Shown here: piece by piece, positions 52,889 through 62,774 of the stretch
Layout of the letters: every line of letters begins with the position of its first letter
Position numbering within the stretch: the first letter of the stretch is position 1
DNA from: Phycisphaerales bacterium
GTDB lineage: Bacteria > Planctomycetota > Phycisphaerae > UBA1845
Direction: 5' to 3'
DNA: 64,000 bases
NCBI GenBank assembly: GCA_020639115.1
Contig: JACKHG010000005.1
Location: forward strand, 186,001-250,000
Position numbers and translations under genes: made by a program
Notes under the pieces: generated by a model
Seen by the model: the letters and a program-made list of their open reading frames with translations, nothing else
Databases searched by the model: none
What the model was told of the DNA's origin: nothing

Positions 52889-53128
52889 CTATTCGCTTTC
52901 ATAGGCCTTGAGGAAGTCGTTACGAGATATGCCGGACTGTGTGCAGATCACACGCAACGTACTGCCCTTCAGCGTACGGTGATTGGGCAGGGTCAACGGC
53001 GTGATCGTGCCATCCGCGTTCGTTCGGCGCATGGCGATGTGCTCGGCTTCGCGCACGAGCTCAAAACCCAGCGCGCACAGCGCCCGAATCACACGACCCT
53101 TGGGGGCGTCAGTTGGAAACTTCGCCAT
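52889..53128 (-). CDS. hicA: HicA-like toxin (second pair)
   Basis: 79 residues with the HicA fold: KGRVIRALCALGFELVREAE, then the His segment AEHIAMRRTNADG, and TLPNHRTLKGSTLRVICTQSG, ending ISRNDFLKAY. The GSH of classical HicA reads AEH but the His is kept. It is expected to be an mRNA interferase. It overlaps the antitoxin by one base. It differs clearly from the 12574 copy, so the two pairs were acquired independently. Confidence 0.8.
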   Translation of the reverse strand: MAKFPTDAPKGRVIRALCALGFELVREAEHIAMRRTNADGTITPLTLPNHRTLKGSTLRVICTQSGISRNDFLKAYESE

Positions 53129-53352
53129 CAGACGGCGACCTTGGCCTCGGCGATAAATGCATCCAGCACTGGGGGATCGGCGTCGAGCGTGTCCGCACCA
53201 AACGCGTCGACGTGAAAGCGGATGGCTGATGCCACATCAGCCAACGCCGCCTCAAAAGTGTCGCCCTCACCGACCACCACACCCTTCACACCGACCGGGT
53301 ACGCAACGTAGCCGTCAGCGTGCTTCTCGACGATGACCTTGATGTGCTTCAT
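53128..53352 (-). CDS. hicB: HicB-like antitoxin (second pair)
   Basis: 74 residues from the ATG at 53352. HIKVIVEKHADGYVAYPVGV is followed by VVVGEGDTFEAALADVASAI, the HicB degenerate RNase H-like core, ending with an acidic helix. AGGAGG lies 12 bases before this ATG (and directly abuts the ATG at 53364). The antitoxin is again encoded before the toxin. No HTH domain is present, so autoregulation would need another factor. Confidence 0.75.
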   Translation of the reverse strand: MKHIKVIVEKHADGYVAYPVGVKGVVVGEGDTFEAALADVASAIRFHVDAFGADTLDADPPVLDAFIAEAKVAV

Positions 53353-53652
53353 CGCGGTACGCATCCTCCTGCAGGCCACGACAACCGTAGATCCGCTCAA
53401 ACCGCGGCAACTCGGCGCACGCGGCCTCACTGCCTGTCCTCAGCAACGATTGTATCGCTCAGAGCGCCGCAAATCATGCCGGATCCCCCTTCCCAGGGCC
53501 GTTTTCGGGCCTTTCCGGGCCGGCGGAATTTCCCTTCAACCGGACAGCCCATTCGCCGTATAATCTCACAGGATCCCGGCGCGGCGGGGCATGCGGAGAG
53601 GCTCCAGATTGCCGCAACCGGCGAGATACCCGACCACAGGGATGTGAATACC

Positions 53653-54072
53653 ATGAAACTCACAAGCTCCATCGCGATCGCCGTCGTCGTCACCCTGGCC
53701 TCGGCTGCCCACGGACAGCTCATCGGCAGCACCAGCGACGCCCAGGCGGTCTGGAACACCGCGTCCGCCGGCACCATGTCGCTGCGCGCCCCCGGCAACC
53801 TCGTGTCCCTCGGCCGCCAGGATTACCGGTCGGCGCACTCGCTGACCATCGCCCGCAGCCGCTTCGGCCCGACGATCACCGAAACGGCGCCGACCGGCCC
53901 CACGCCCGAACAGCAGGTGAAGATCGACGTGATCCAGACGACGTTCGACAACCTCAACGCGGCGCTGCTCGTGCTGCTCAACGCCGTGCGAACGAGCGGC
54001 GGCCTGCCGCCGACCACGGGGACGGGCACGGACCTGAGCGGGCTGCTCGGCCACATCACCAACGGCGGGTGA
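53653..54072 (+). CDS. Small secreted hypothetical protein
   Basis: 139 residues. A Sec signal peptide (LTSSIAIAVVVTLASAAHGQ) is followed by a Ser/Thr/Ala-rich mature part (STSDAQAVWNTASAGTMSL), then QQVKIDVIQTTFDNLNAALL, a short amphipathic helix, and a Gly/Thr-rich tail. No family was recognised. It is followed by an intrinsic terminator, so it is probably monocistronic and expressed. Confidence 0.65.
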   Translation: MKLTSSIAIAVVVTLASAAHGQLIGSTSDAQAVWNTASAGTMSLRAPGNLVSLGRQDYRSAHSLTIARSRFGPTITETAPTGPTPEQQVKIDVIQTTFDNLNAALLVLLNAVRTSGGLPPTTGTGTDLSGLLGHITNGG

Positions 54073-54104
54073 CGCCGTTCCAGCCAGCACCAATCTGATC
54101 ATCG

Positions 54105-54134
54105 AAGCCCGGTCCATGGTGGCTGGGCTTTTTT
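54105..54134 (+). terminator. Intrinsic terminator
   Basis: AAGCCC at 54105-54110 and GGGCTT at 54125-54130 form a stem around a 14-base loop, followed by TTTT. It is placed ~33 bases after the small secreted protein's stop. Confidence 0.6.
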
Positions 54135-54227
54135 GTGCGCTTTGCCGGCTTGGCTCGGAGCGGTGTCGCAGGCTACGATGCCTCGGGCCGGGCGCCAGGA
54201 TCAAAGCGACGCGGGCGGAAGCCGCCG

Positions 54228-55085
54228 ATGACCGACACTGCGAACATGACTACCCCCCTCACGATCGGGTGCATGGAGATCTGGGGCGGCAACGAGGCGT
54301 TCGAGAACGCGATCGGCCTGCGCGGGCTCGAGGCGTGGGTCTTCAGCCGGCCGTACGGCGGGGGCTCGCTCGGTGGGGATATCCACTACATCTCGACGTG
54401 TGGACACGGGCACATCGCGCGGTTCATGATCGCGGACGTCGCGGGGCACGGGCCCAAGGTCGGCCCGATCGCGACGGAGCTGCGCCGGCTGATGCGGCGC
54501 AACATCAACAAGCTCGACCAGACGCGCTTCGTACGGGCACTCAACCAGGAGTTCCAGGCCTTCGCCACCGACGGCACCTTCGCCACGGCGATCCTGACCA
54601 GCTACTTCGCGCCGACGCACGACCTGCTGGTGTGCAACGCGGGCCACCCGCGGCCGATGTGGTACCGGGCGGACCGCGGCACCTGGGTGATCCTCGACGA
54701 GCGCACTGACGCGCCGCGGGCGCGCTACACCAACCTGCCGCTGGGGATCATCGATCCGACGGAGTACAGCCAGTTCTCCGTGGCGCTCTCGCCGGGGGAC
54801 CTGGTTGTGCTGCACAGCGACGGCCTCACCGAGGCGCGTTCGCCCGCGGGCGAACTCATCGGCGAGGCCGGGCTGCTGGAGCTGGTTCGTACCGTCGACC
54901 TGAGCAACCCGGCGCGAATCGCGATGCAGATCGTCGCGGCCCTGGACGCCTACCGCGGCCACGCCGCCCCGGACGACGACTTCACGCTGATCGTGCTGCA
55001 CCACACCGGTGCGGACCCCGAGCGGCTCACCGTGGGCGAGTGGCTCAAGTCCGCCGGCAAAATGCTGGGCCTGATTCGAGTGTGA
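54228..55085 (+). CDS. SpoIIE-type PP2C serine phosphatase
   Basis: 285 residues. The PPM/SpoIIE core is complete: GGSLGGDIHY (metal Asp), FMIADVAGHGPKVG, TSYFAPTHDLLVCNAGHPRP, GDLVVLHSDGLTEARSP and PDDDFTLIVLHH (metal Asp). No sensor domain precedes it, so the protein is a stand-alone catalytic domain with a short N-terminal extension. It probably dephosphorylates an anti-sigma-factor antagonist (STAS protein) in a partner-switching pathway, but no STAS or anti-sigma gene is nearby. The ATG at 54246 is an alternative start. It ends with a GAATGATGAATG-type repeat. Confidence 0.88.
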   Translation: MTDTANMTTPLTIGCMEIWGGNEAFENAIGLRGLEAWVFSRPYGGGSLGGDIHYISTCGHGHIARFMIADVAGHGPKVGPIATELRRLMRRNINKLDQTRFVRALNQEFQAFATDGTFATAILTSYFAPTHDLLVCNAGHPRPMWYRADRGTWVILDERTDAPRARYTNLPLGIIDPTEYSQFSVALSPGDLVVLHSDGLTEARSPAGELIGEAGLLELVRTVDLSNPARIAMQIVAALDAYRGHAAPDDDFTLIVLHHTGADPERLTVGEWLKSAGKMLGLIRV

Positions 55086-55097
55086 GAAGCGGTTGGG

Positions 55098-55122
55098 AAT
55101 GATGAATGCTGAATGCTGAATG
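55098..55122 (+). repeat. GAATGATGAATG-type short repeat, copy 3
   Basis: GAATGATGAATGCTGAATGC then TGAATG, 13 bases after the SpoIIE gene's stop. Same family as 3299 and 29865. Confidence 0.7.
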
Positions 55123-55280
55123 AGGCGGCGCCGACACCGCGGGCGCAGCGCGGCTCTCGTGCCGGTCCAGTCGCCGTTGGTTTTTCCGCTGCTTCGGCGT
55201 GTCATCGATCAGTCGCTGGCGATCTGGCAGCCGTCACCTGAGCTGACCGGATATATCCCGAACGCAATGAAGCGGCGCCC

Positions 55281-56199
<919 letters not shown>

Positions 56200-56280
56200 G
56201 GGTGGCTCCTTTCGTAGGGCAATGTACCCGGCGGGCCGCGGGCGTGCTTGATCGTTCTTGCGGACTTGGGGAGGGAACGG

Positions 56281-56440
56281 CGGGTCGAAGGTCAAAGGTC
56301 GAAAGTCGCAGGTCGCAGGTCGGGCCCTCGGCAGCCAAGGGTTTGTGGAATTGGCGCAACACGGCCAGGTGAGGATTGAATTGAACAGGAGAAAACGGAG
56401 GAAACAGAGGTTATTCTCAGTTCTCTCCGTTTTCTCCTGT
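56281..56440 (+). repeat. Composite repeat (AGGTC heptamers plus long hairpin), left copy
   Basis: AGGTC units at 56281-56322 are followed, after ~62 bases, by a hairpin from 56385 to 56440 (ACAGGAGAAAACGGAG / CTCCGTTTTCTCCTGT with 16 or more pairs). The order, spacing and part of the intervening sequence match the copy at 57637-57785. The remaining bases up to 56637 hold no gene that I recognise. Confidence 0.7.
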
Positions 56441-56636
56441 AAAAGAAGTCCGCGTGCGTCACGAACGCGAGATGACGCCGTGCTGGCACCGCGCGAATTC
56501 GTCCAGCCGCCCAATCCGGCGATACCTTCGAGAATTGGCTGGGAGTCCGGGTGGCTGGATGAGTACAATGCCGATTGCAACCCGGCGCTAAAACCGGGGC
56601 CAAAGGGCCGGTCGTTTGACCAAAAAGGAGAGAGAG

Positions 56637-57608
56637 ATGTCAGGTACCCCTGGAAAGTCCACGTCTACACGGTGTCTGCGGAAGGTGATCTATGCATTGG
56701 CGGCGACGCTGATCGCGTGCGGTCATGCTCGTGCCAGCTTGCTGGCGTACGAACCGTTTGCCTTCGGCGACCCACCCGCCTTGGGCCAGTACGCGCTCGG
56801 CGACGAAGACGCCGGAACGAATGTTCTGGGCGGCCAGAATCCGCCGATCGGTCCCACGGCCTTTTACTCCGGTGCGTGGGTTCAGTCCGGCGGTGATACG
56901 CAGGCAGTCAAGCCCCTGCCCTCGCTTGCGTACCCCGGGCTCACCGCAGGAGTCGGCGGCATTCAGCAGGAGACAACCCAATTCGATTGCTGCACCTTCG
57001 GGCGCACCGGGCGGCCCATTGCGGGCGGACTGGGCGGCGGGAGCGCACGGACAATCTACGAGAGCTTCTTGATCGATTTCGGGTCGCAGGGCACGGACGC
57101 GCCGGACCAGTTCGGTTTTCGCGGTCATGAACTGTGGGACGGCGGCATCGGCGATGACCACTTGGCTGTGGCGCTGTTCATGAATCACTTCAGCAACGTC
57201 GCCGACTTGTCGCTCAGTGTAACCACCGCCAGCGGCAGCACGACCGTACCGGTTTCGGGCGGCGGACTGGATCTTGCCACGCTCGCTGGTGTGCACCTCG
57301 TGGTCATGAAATACCAGTTCGATCCCACCGATCCCGACATGGTCTCGGTGTACCTGGACCCCGTGGTCCCCGGCGGCGAGCCGCTCGTACCCGCGGCCCA
57401 GATCTCCGTAGCAACCAGCGATCTCTTCATCACGCACCAGGGCGCGTACACGCAGTACACTTTTTCGGGCGCCGGCCACGTCCCTGGCGCCATCGACGAA
57501 ATCCGCTGGGGCGACGACTATGTGGACGTCGTTCCCGTTCCCGAGCCGAGCGCGCTGGTGCTGCTCGCCAGCCTGGGCGCATGCCTGCTGTGGCGCAGGC
57601 AACCGTGA
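56637..57608 (+). CDS. PEP-CTERM exported protein
   Basis: 323 residues. A signal peptide (VIYALAATLIACGHARA) is followed by a beta-rich body with an N-terminal SLLAYEPFAFGDPPALGQYA and repeated Gly/Ser-rich loops. The C-terminus VPVPEPSALVLLASLGACLL and RRQP is the VPEP motif, hydrophobic helix and basic tail recognised by exosortase (PEP-CTERM sorting). It is probably processed and placed at the cell surface. AAAGGAGAG precedes the ATG. It is flanked on both sides by the composite AGGTC/hairpin repeat. Confidence 0.85.
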   Translation: MSGTPGKSTSTRCLRKVIYALAATLIACGHARASLLAYEPFAFGDPPALGQYALGDEDAGTNVLGGQNPPIGPTAFYSGAWVQSGGDTQAVKPLPSLAYPGLTAGVGGIQQETTQFDCCTFGRTGRPIAGGLGGGSARTIYESFLIDFGSQGTDAPDQFGFRGHELWDGGIGDDHLAVALFMNHFSNVADLSLSVTTASGSTTVPVSGGGLDLATLAGVHLVVMKYQFDPTDPDMVSVYLDPVVPGGEPLVPAAQISVATSDLFITHQGAYTQYTFSGAGHVPGAIDEIRWGDDYVDVVPVPEPSALVLLASLGACLLWRRQP

Positions 57609-57636
57609 GTGACGCGCGAAGGTGGACGGCTGGTCA

Positions 57637-57785
57637 AGGTCGAAAGTCGAAGGTCGAAGGTCGAACCCCTCGGAGACCGCGGGTACGTCGGGTTGGCGCG
57701 CTCCACGGCGAGTTGACGGTGGAATTGAACAGGAGAAAACGGAGAGAACGGAGAATAAAACTCTGTTTCCTCTGTTTTCTCCTGT
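57637..57785 (+). repeat. Composite repeat (AGGTC heptamers plus long hairpin), right copy
   Basis: GGTCGAAAGTCGAAGGTCGA and one further unit, then ~65 bases, then a hairpin at 57729-57785 (ACAGGAGAAAACGGAG / CTCTGTTTTCTCCTGT). It has the same order and orientation as the copy at 56281, so the PEP-CTERM gene lies between two direct repeats. The 320-base gap to 57929 holds nothing else recognised. Confidence 0.7.
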
Positions 57786-57928
57786 AAAAAAACCTTGTGC
57801 AGGTCGCGGCCCATGCGCGCCCCACGCGCGCAAAAGTGTGCGTATGCCATGCGGTATCGTCGCCGGAGCCGCTTGGCGGCTGCTCCCCCACTCACGTGAG
57901 GGGTTCTGATGGCCGACGTGTGCCGGGG

Positions 57929-58822
57929 TTACCGCGTGCGGCGGCGGAGCACCAGCAGGCCGGTGGCGAGCAGGGCGAGGCTGCCCGGCTCGGGCACGAC
58001 CAGGTACTCCAGGTGCAGGTGCCACGGCTCGAGGAAGCCACCGGGTGCGGGCAGATCCACGCCGTTGGGAATGCCCATACCGTCGTCCTCGAGGTGCATC
58101 AGCAGGCGATAGGGAAAGGTCAGCGCGACGTCGATGACGTTGGGCGCCTGGTGCGTCACCTTCGGGTTGATGTCGCCGACGACGTAGTTCACCGGGTTGT
58201 TCGAAAACACCGGCGGTGAGCCGAGGAAGAACGAGTTCAGGTCGCGGAAACCACTGACGGTGTGGTGGTTGTTGGGCAGGTTGTAGGCTCGCGGCTGGCC
58301 CTGGTCGTCCACGCCCAGCATGTCCACCTGGTCGATGTCCCAGAGCTCGTGGAGGAGAAAGGTGTTTTCGCGCACCTGCACCGGCCGGTCGAAGGTGACA
58401 CCCTCGATCTTGAGCGTGACGTCGCCGTCGGGATCGATGCCGGGGAAAAACTCGCCCTGCGGATTGGTCTGATTGCTCGCGTCGAACTTGTACACGCCGT
58501 GACGCATCAGCGTCTCGTTCGGCGCCTGGACGCTCGGATCGTTGGGGATGACCGCGGTGCGCCGCCCGAGCGCGTTGTACGCGACGAACGCACCGATGTT
58601 GGCGCTGCCCGGCAGGTGCTCGAGGTCGTTGAGCGACGCACCCGGGCCGTTGTAGTCCAGCGTCGCGCTGAACGAGAGCGGCGGACCGCTGAGCGTGTCG
58701 TAGCTGATGGTCGTGGTGTTGGTGCCGACCGGAAGCGGGAACGGGCTCGGCCCAGCCAAGGCAGCCGTCGTCGCGAAGAGCGCGGTCAGCGCGCAGGCCC
58801 AACGTGTTGAACTGGAATTCAT
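57929..58822 (-). CDS. PEP-CTERM exported protein
   Basis: About 297 residues from the ATG at 58822 (GGAGAG 6 bases upstream). A signal peptide (WACALTALFATTAALAG) is followed by a beta-sandwich-like body (TTTISYDTLSGPPLSFSATL, ISLDPDGDV-like IDPDGDVTLKIEGVTF). LVVPEPGSLALLATGLLVL and RRRTR form a PEP-CTERM sorting signal. It is divergent from none of its close neighbours and is convergent with the other PEP-CTERM gene. It is a predicted surface or biofilm-matrix protein of unknown function. Confidence 0.85.
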   Translation of the reverse strand: MNSSSTRWACALTALFATTAALAGPSPFPLPVGTNTTTISYDTLSGPPLSFSATLDYNGPGASLNDLEHLPGSANIGAFVAYNALGRRTAVIPNDPSVQAPNETLMRHGVYKFDASNQTNPQGEFFPGIDPDGDVTLKIEGVTFDRPVQVRENTFLLHELWDIDQVDMLGVDDQGQPRAYNLPNNHHTVSGFRDLNSFFLGSPPVFSNNPVNYVVGDINPKVTHQAPNVIDVALTFPYRLLMHLEDDGMGIPNGVDLPAPGGFLEPWHLHLEYLVVPEPGSLALLATGLLVLRRRTR

Positions 58823-58906
58823 GATCTCTCTCCTCCCGAAAAAACCGCAGGTCCCCATGTTAGCCGGATACCTGCGCAAAGTTCAAGGCCGCCTGAATCG
58901 GTTGCG

Positions 58907-60112
58907 TCACGGTCCCGCGTCGGGTCCGAAAACAAACCGCTGAAAGACGGCGTAATCGGCGGCGTCGATGCGCGCGTTGGCGTCGACGTCGAACGCCTCG
59001 CAGCCCACCTTGAGTCCGGCGCGGTCGTCGCCGCCGCCCGGCTGAACGCACCATTGGAACCAGCGGTAGTCCGCGAGATCGACGCGGTTGTCGGCGTTGT
59101 AGTCGCCGGGCAGCAGCGGGTACGCGCCCGGGCCAGCCAGGAGCTGCGTGAACCAGTGCACGTCGAAGTCGCCCATCGTCCCGTCGCCGTCGAGGTCCAT
59201 CACGGCGCACGCGTCATCGAGGGCTATCCCGCCCGCGCAGCGTTGCAGGGCTGCGTAGTCGGCGAGGGTGATGCTCCCATCGCCGTCGGCGTCGCCGCGG
59301 GCAAGCGCGGGCACGTCCTGCGGCTGATAGATCGCGGACGGCGGCGTGACGGTCATGGGCCCGAAGACGGGGTTGTTGATGACGGTGCCCGCCGGCCAGG
59401 GCAGCCCCCCGGCGTAGAAGCTGTACAGCTCGACGCCCACGCGTTCGTGCCCCTCGGCGCCGGTCGGATCGTAGCGGTTGAAGTAGGTGACCTGGATGGG
59501 AAAAAGCCCGAATCCGTGCACCAGGGCGTTTTCGGAGTAGAACGGGTTATCGCCGTTGAAAACGTGGTTCTGCACGCGGTAGATCGAGGTCGTCCCGACG
59601 CGCAGGCGATAGCCACCGTACCCCTGCGTACCGAAGTCGAGCAGCACGGGCAGGCCGGGGATGTCCAGCGCGTTCACCTCCGGGCGGACGTTGACGAGCC
59701 CGGTGAAGCGGATCAGGAAATTCCCCAGAGGGTGGGCGAGCGCCGCGGGATCCGACACGTCGGTCGCGGCGCTGCCGAGCAGCGTGCCCATGTCGGGCAC
59801 GTCCGTTTCGAGCAGGGAGTCCTGCGGCCCCGCGGGGAAATCGACGTAGTCCGCGTGGAAGGTGAAGTCCGGCGCGCGGTTCGCCACGTAGGTCTCGGCG
59901 GACAGCAGCGACGATGCGAAGTTGTCGGGGATGTCGAGATAGACCGCGGCGGACCAGCCCGTGCCCGGCGTCGCGGGCGAGGCGGAGACGCGGTCGAGCG
60001 GCGAGACGAAAAAGTGCGCGCGCGCCGCCCCGGCGCAGAGCCACGGCAATACCGCCGCAAGCAGCACGATCGTGCGCCTGCCTGAATCGCGCATGGAACG
60101 TGGAATAACCAT
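58907..60112 (-). CDS. Exported protein with dockerin-like calcium repeats
   Basis: 401 residues. A signal peptide (TIVLLAAVLPWLCAGAARA) is followed by a beta-rich N-terminal domain, then four EF-hand-like calcium loops: DADGDGSITLADYAALQ, DLDGDGTMGDFDVHW, DYNADNRVDLADYRWFQ and DVDANARIDAADYAVFQ. Paired loops of this kind are dockerin-like and occur at the C-termini of many planctomycete secreted proteins. No cohesin partner is in the window. They probably serve calcium-dependent folding or surface attachment. Confidence 0.82.
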   Translation of the reverse strand: MVIPRSMRDSGRRTIVLLAAVLPWLCAGAARAHFFVSPLDRVSASPATPGTGWSAAVYLDIPDNFASSLLSAETYVANRAPDFTFHADYVDFPAGPQDSLLETDVPDMGTLLGSAATDVSDPAALAHPLGNFLIRFTGLVNVRPEVNALDIPGLPVLLDFGTQGYGGYRLRVGTTSIYRVQNHVFNGDNPFYSENALVHGFGLFPIQVTYFNRYDPTGAEGHERVGVELYSFYAGGLPWPAGTVINNPVFGPMTVTPPSAIYQPQDVPALARGDADGDGSITLADYAALQRCAGGIALDDACAVMDLDGDGTMGDFDVHWFTQLLAGPGAYPLLPGDYNADNRVDLADYRWFQWCVQPGGGDDRAGLKVGCEAFDVDANARIDAADYAVFQRFVFGPDAGP

Positions 60113-60370
60113 CTCCCCCGAATCGTGAACGCGTGTGATGATACGGACTTGCGCCGGCGGGCGTCAAACCGCACGCGCACGCGCATCCGGCCCGCGACGA
60201 AAGTGTGACGCCGATGTGTCGATGCCGCCGGCGTTGCACGCCGCGCCGCGCTAAGGCTATACTCGATTCCGGATTCGGGGGCCGCCCGCCGGCCGATAAC
60301 CCACCGTTGCATTTTCCTGCTGTTGCGGTGCGCGCGGATTGCGCTGCGCCATCGCCCGACGAGGATTCGT

Positions 60371-62623
60371 ATGCCGACAAAATCAATCCACCGATGGACC
60401 GCGCCCGTTGCCGCGCTGGTGCTGTTGACCCTGCTGCCGGCGTCCGCCGCCCGCGCCCAGTTCCCGGCGCAGAACGTCACGCTGATCAAGCAGCTCAGCC
60501 TGCCCGACCTCACCGCGTCCTGGGGCACCGACTGCTGGGGCTACGTGTCCCCCTCGGGCCGCGAGTACGCGCTGATGGGCCTCAACAACAAGCTCACCGT
60601 CGTCGAGGTCACCAACCCCGCCAGCCCGGTCATCGTGGGCAGCACGTCGCACACGAGCTGCACCTGGGGCGACGTGAAGACCTACAGCCACTACGCCTAC
60701 TTCGTCAACGACTGCAACGGCGGCATGGAGGTTATCGACCTCGCCAACATCGACGCGACGAGCAACCGCTTCACCCTCGTGCGCAACGTCACCGCGGGCG
60801 GCCCCAGCCACAGCCACAACGTCGCGATCAACACGGACAGCGGATACCTGTACCTGCTGGGCTCGAATCTCAACGGCGGCGCGCCGGTCGTGTACAGCCT
60901 CGCGGACCCGTCGAACCCCGTCGAGGTCGGCCGCTGGACGGAGCCACTTGCGGATTACCACCACGACGCGCAGATCGTGACCTACACCGCGGGGCCCTAC
61001 GCCGGCAAGGAGATCCTCTTCGGCTTCGGCGAGGATCGGGGCGTCGACATCCTCGACGTGACCGACAAGAACAACATCCACCTGCTGTCGCGCACGTCGT
61101 ACCCCGGCGTCAAGTACTGCCACCAGGGCTGGACCACCGCGGACCGGCGCTACCTCTACGTCGACGACGAACTCGACGAGGATTACGGCACGACGCCGAC
61201 GACGCGCACGCTCATCTTCGACATCGCCAACCTCGCCAACCCCCAACTGGTCAGCACCTTCACGACCGGACTGCCCTCGATCGACCACAACCTCTACATC
61301 GACGGGTGCACGATGTTCGAGGCCAACTACTCCTCCGGCCTGCGCGTGATCAACATCTCCGACCCGCTCAACCCGGTGGAGGTCGGTTACTTCGACACCT
61401 ACCCGGAGAACGACGGCACGTCGTTCGACGGGATCTGGAGCAGCTATCCGTATTTTCCCAGCGGCACGATGATCGTCAGCGACTACGAGCGGGGCCTGTT
61501 CATTCTCGACGTCAGCGCCGCGCGCGCCGCGAGCGACGCGATCCCCGGCGCGATCGCATTTGGCTATCCCAATACGCTGCCGGCAACGCTCGATCCGCGC
61601 GGCGGCGACAGCGTCACCTTCACCGTGGACGCCCGCTGCGGGTCGACGCTGGTCGCCGGCAGCGCCCAACTGCACTACGACCTCGGCAACGGTTTCGTGA
61701 GCGTGCCGGCCCAGGAACTCTCGCCCGGCGTTTTCTCGGCGACGTTCCCGCCGACCGTGTGCACGCAGACGGTGCCGTACTACTTCAGCGCCCAGGCGAC
61801 GGGCGGCAGCGTCTACACCTCGCCCTCCGGCGCCCCGAGCCAGACCTATCTCGCGACCAGCGCCGGCCCCGGCGTCACCGTGTGGTCGGACGACTTCGAG
61901 ACGAACCTCGCCTGGACCAACGGACCGGATACGGCGTCCACCGGCGCGTGGGTGCGCGGCGACCCGGTGGGCACGGGCGGTCAGCCAGAGGACGATCACA
62001 CCCCTGCCGGCGTCTCCTGCCGCTACACGGGCGCCAATCCGACCGGCACGGAAGGCACGGACGACGTGGACGGCGGCACGGCTGTCACCACCTCGCCGAC
62101 GATCGATCTCTCCGGCGGCGACGCGATCGTGAGCTACTACCGCTGGTACTACGAGCGTGACATCGGCGACGATCCGACCGACGGTTTCCTCGCGCAGATC
62201 TCGAACAACAACGGGGCGTCGTGGGTCACCATCGAATCGCTGTCGCCCGGTTCGGGCGGGTGGGAGCTGGTCGAGTTTCGCGTGAGCGACTTCGTCGCGC
62301 CGACATCGGCGATGAAGCTGCGGTTCAGTGCCAGCGACGGCACGATCGATGGCGACATCGTCGAGGCGGCGATCGACGACATCCGGATCTACCGGCCGAC
62401 GTGCCCGCCGCAGACCGCGGACGTCAACCGCGACGGCGCCACCGACCTGCGTGACTTCGCGCTGTTCCAGGGGTGCTACACGGGCGACGGCAGTTGTCCG
62501 TGCGTGCCGACGCTGTACGGCCCGACCGATCAGTCCGCGTGCACGACGTCGGACATCGACCTGGACGGCGACGTGGACGCCGGCGACCTGCAACTGCTGG
62601 TGAACGACCTGACCGGCCCGTAA
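60371..62623 (+). CDS. Exported choice-of-anchor-B (LVIVD-repeat) protein with dockerin-like tail
   Basis: About 750 residues from the ATG at 60371. A signal peptide (VAALVLLTLLPASAARA) is followed by a seven-blade-like region of LVIVD-type repeats (LTVVEVTNPASPVIVG, GGMEVIDLANIDATSN, PVVYSLADPSNPVEVG, GVDILDVTDKNNIHLLS). This matches the choice-of-anchor B family (WGDVKTYSHYAYFVND). A beta-sandwich (AGPGVTVWSDDFETNLAW to ~ residue 680) precedes two calcium loops, DVNRDGATDLRDFALFQ and DLDGDVDAGDLQLLV. It is predicted to be anchored outside the cell. Large and intact; function unknown. Confidence 0.85.
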   Translation: MPTKSIHRWTAPVAALVLLTLLPASAARAQFPAQNVTLIKQLSLPDLTASWGTDCWGYVSPSGREYALMGLNNKLTVVEVTNPASPVIVGSTSHTSCTWGDVKTYSHYAYFVNDCNGGMEVIDLANIDATSNRFTLVRNVTAGGPSHSHNVAINTDSGYLYLLGSNLNGGAPVVYSLADPSNPVEVGRWTEPLADYHHDAQIVTYTAGPYAGKEILFGFGEDRGVDILDVTDKNNIHLLSRTSYPGVKYCHQGWTTADRRYLYVDDELDEDYGTTPTTRTLIFDIANLANPQLVSTFTTGLPSIDHNLYIDGCTMFEANYSSGLRVINISDPLNPVEVGYFDTYPENDGTSFDGIWSSYPYFPSGTMIVSDYERGLFILDVSAARAASDAIPGAIAFGYPNTLPATLDPRGGDSVTFTVDARCGSTLVAGSAQLHYDLGNGFVSVPAQELSPGVFSATFPPTVCTQTVPYYFSAQATGGSVYTSPSGAPSQTYLATSAGPGVTVWSDDFETNLAWTNGPDTASTGAWVRGDPVGTGGQPEDDHTPAGVSCRYTGANPTGTEGTDDVDGGTAVTTSPTIDLSGGDAIVSYYRWYYERDIGDDPTDGFLAQISNNNGASWVTIESLSPGSGGWELVEFRVSDFVAPTSAMKLRFSASDGTIDGDIVEAAIDDIRIYRPTCPPQTADVNRDGATDLRDFALFQGCYTGDGSCPCVPTLYGPTDQSACTTSDIDLDGDVDAGDLQLLVNDLTGP

Positions 62624-62648
62624 CAACGCGGACGAAACACCGAAGCCC

Positions 62649-62774
62649 TTGTGGGACCGACTTTCATTGTGGGACCAGCTTCCCTTGTGGGACCGACTTT
62701 CATTGTGGGACCAGCTTCCCTTGTGGGACCAGCTTCCCTTGTGGGACCGACTTTCATTGTGGGACCGACTTTCC
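62649..62774 (+). repeat. Seven-unit 18-base tandem repeat
   Basis: Seven units start at 62649 and repeat every 18 bases. Two unit types alternate: TTGTGGGACCGACTTTCA and TTGTGGGACCAGCTTCCC. The last unit runs into a hairpin at 62763. This looks like expansion of a single repeat half rather than a CRISPR, as no spacers are present. Confidence 0.85.

Noticed and set aside
60383..62626. 747-codon minus-strand frame opposite the choice-of-anchor-B gene
   Set aside because: The plus strand has a signal peptide, LVIVD repeats and calcium loops. The minus frame is repetitive Arg/Val/Asp sequence typical of antisense shadows.
62649..62774. CRISPR array
   Set aside because: The 18-base units are contiguous, with no spacers and no cas genes nearby.
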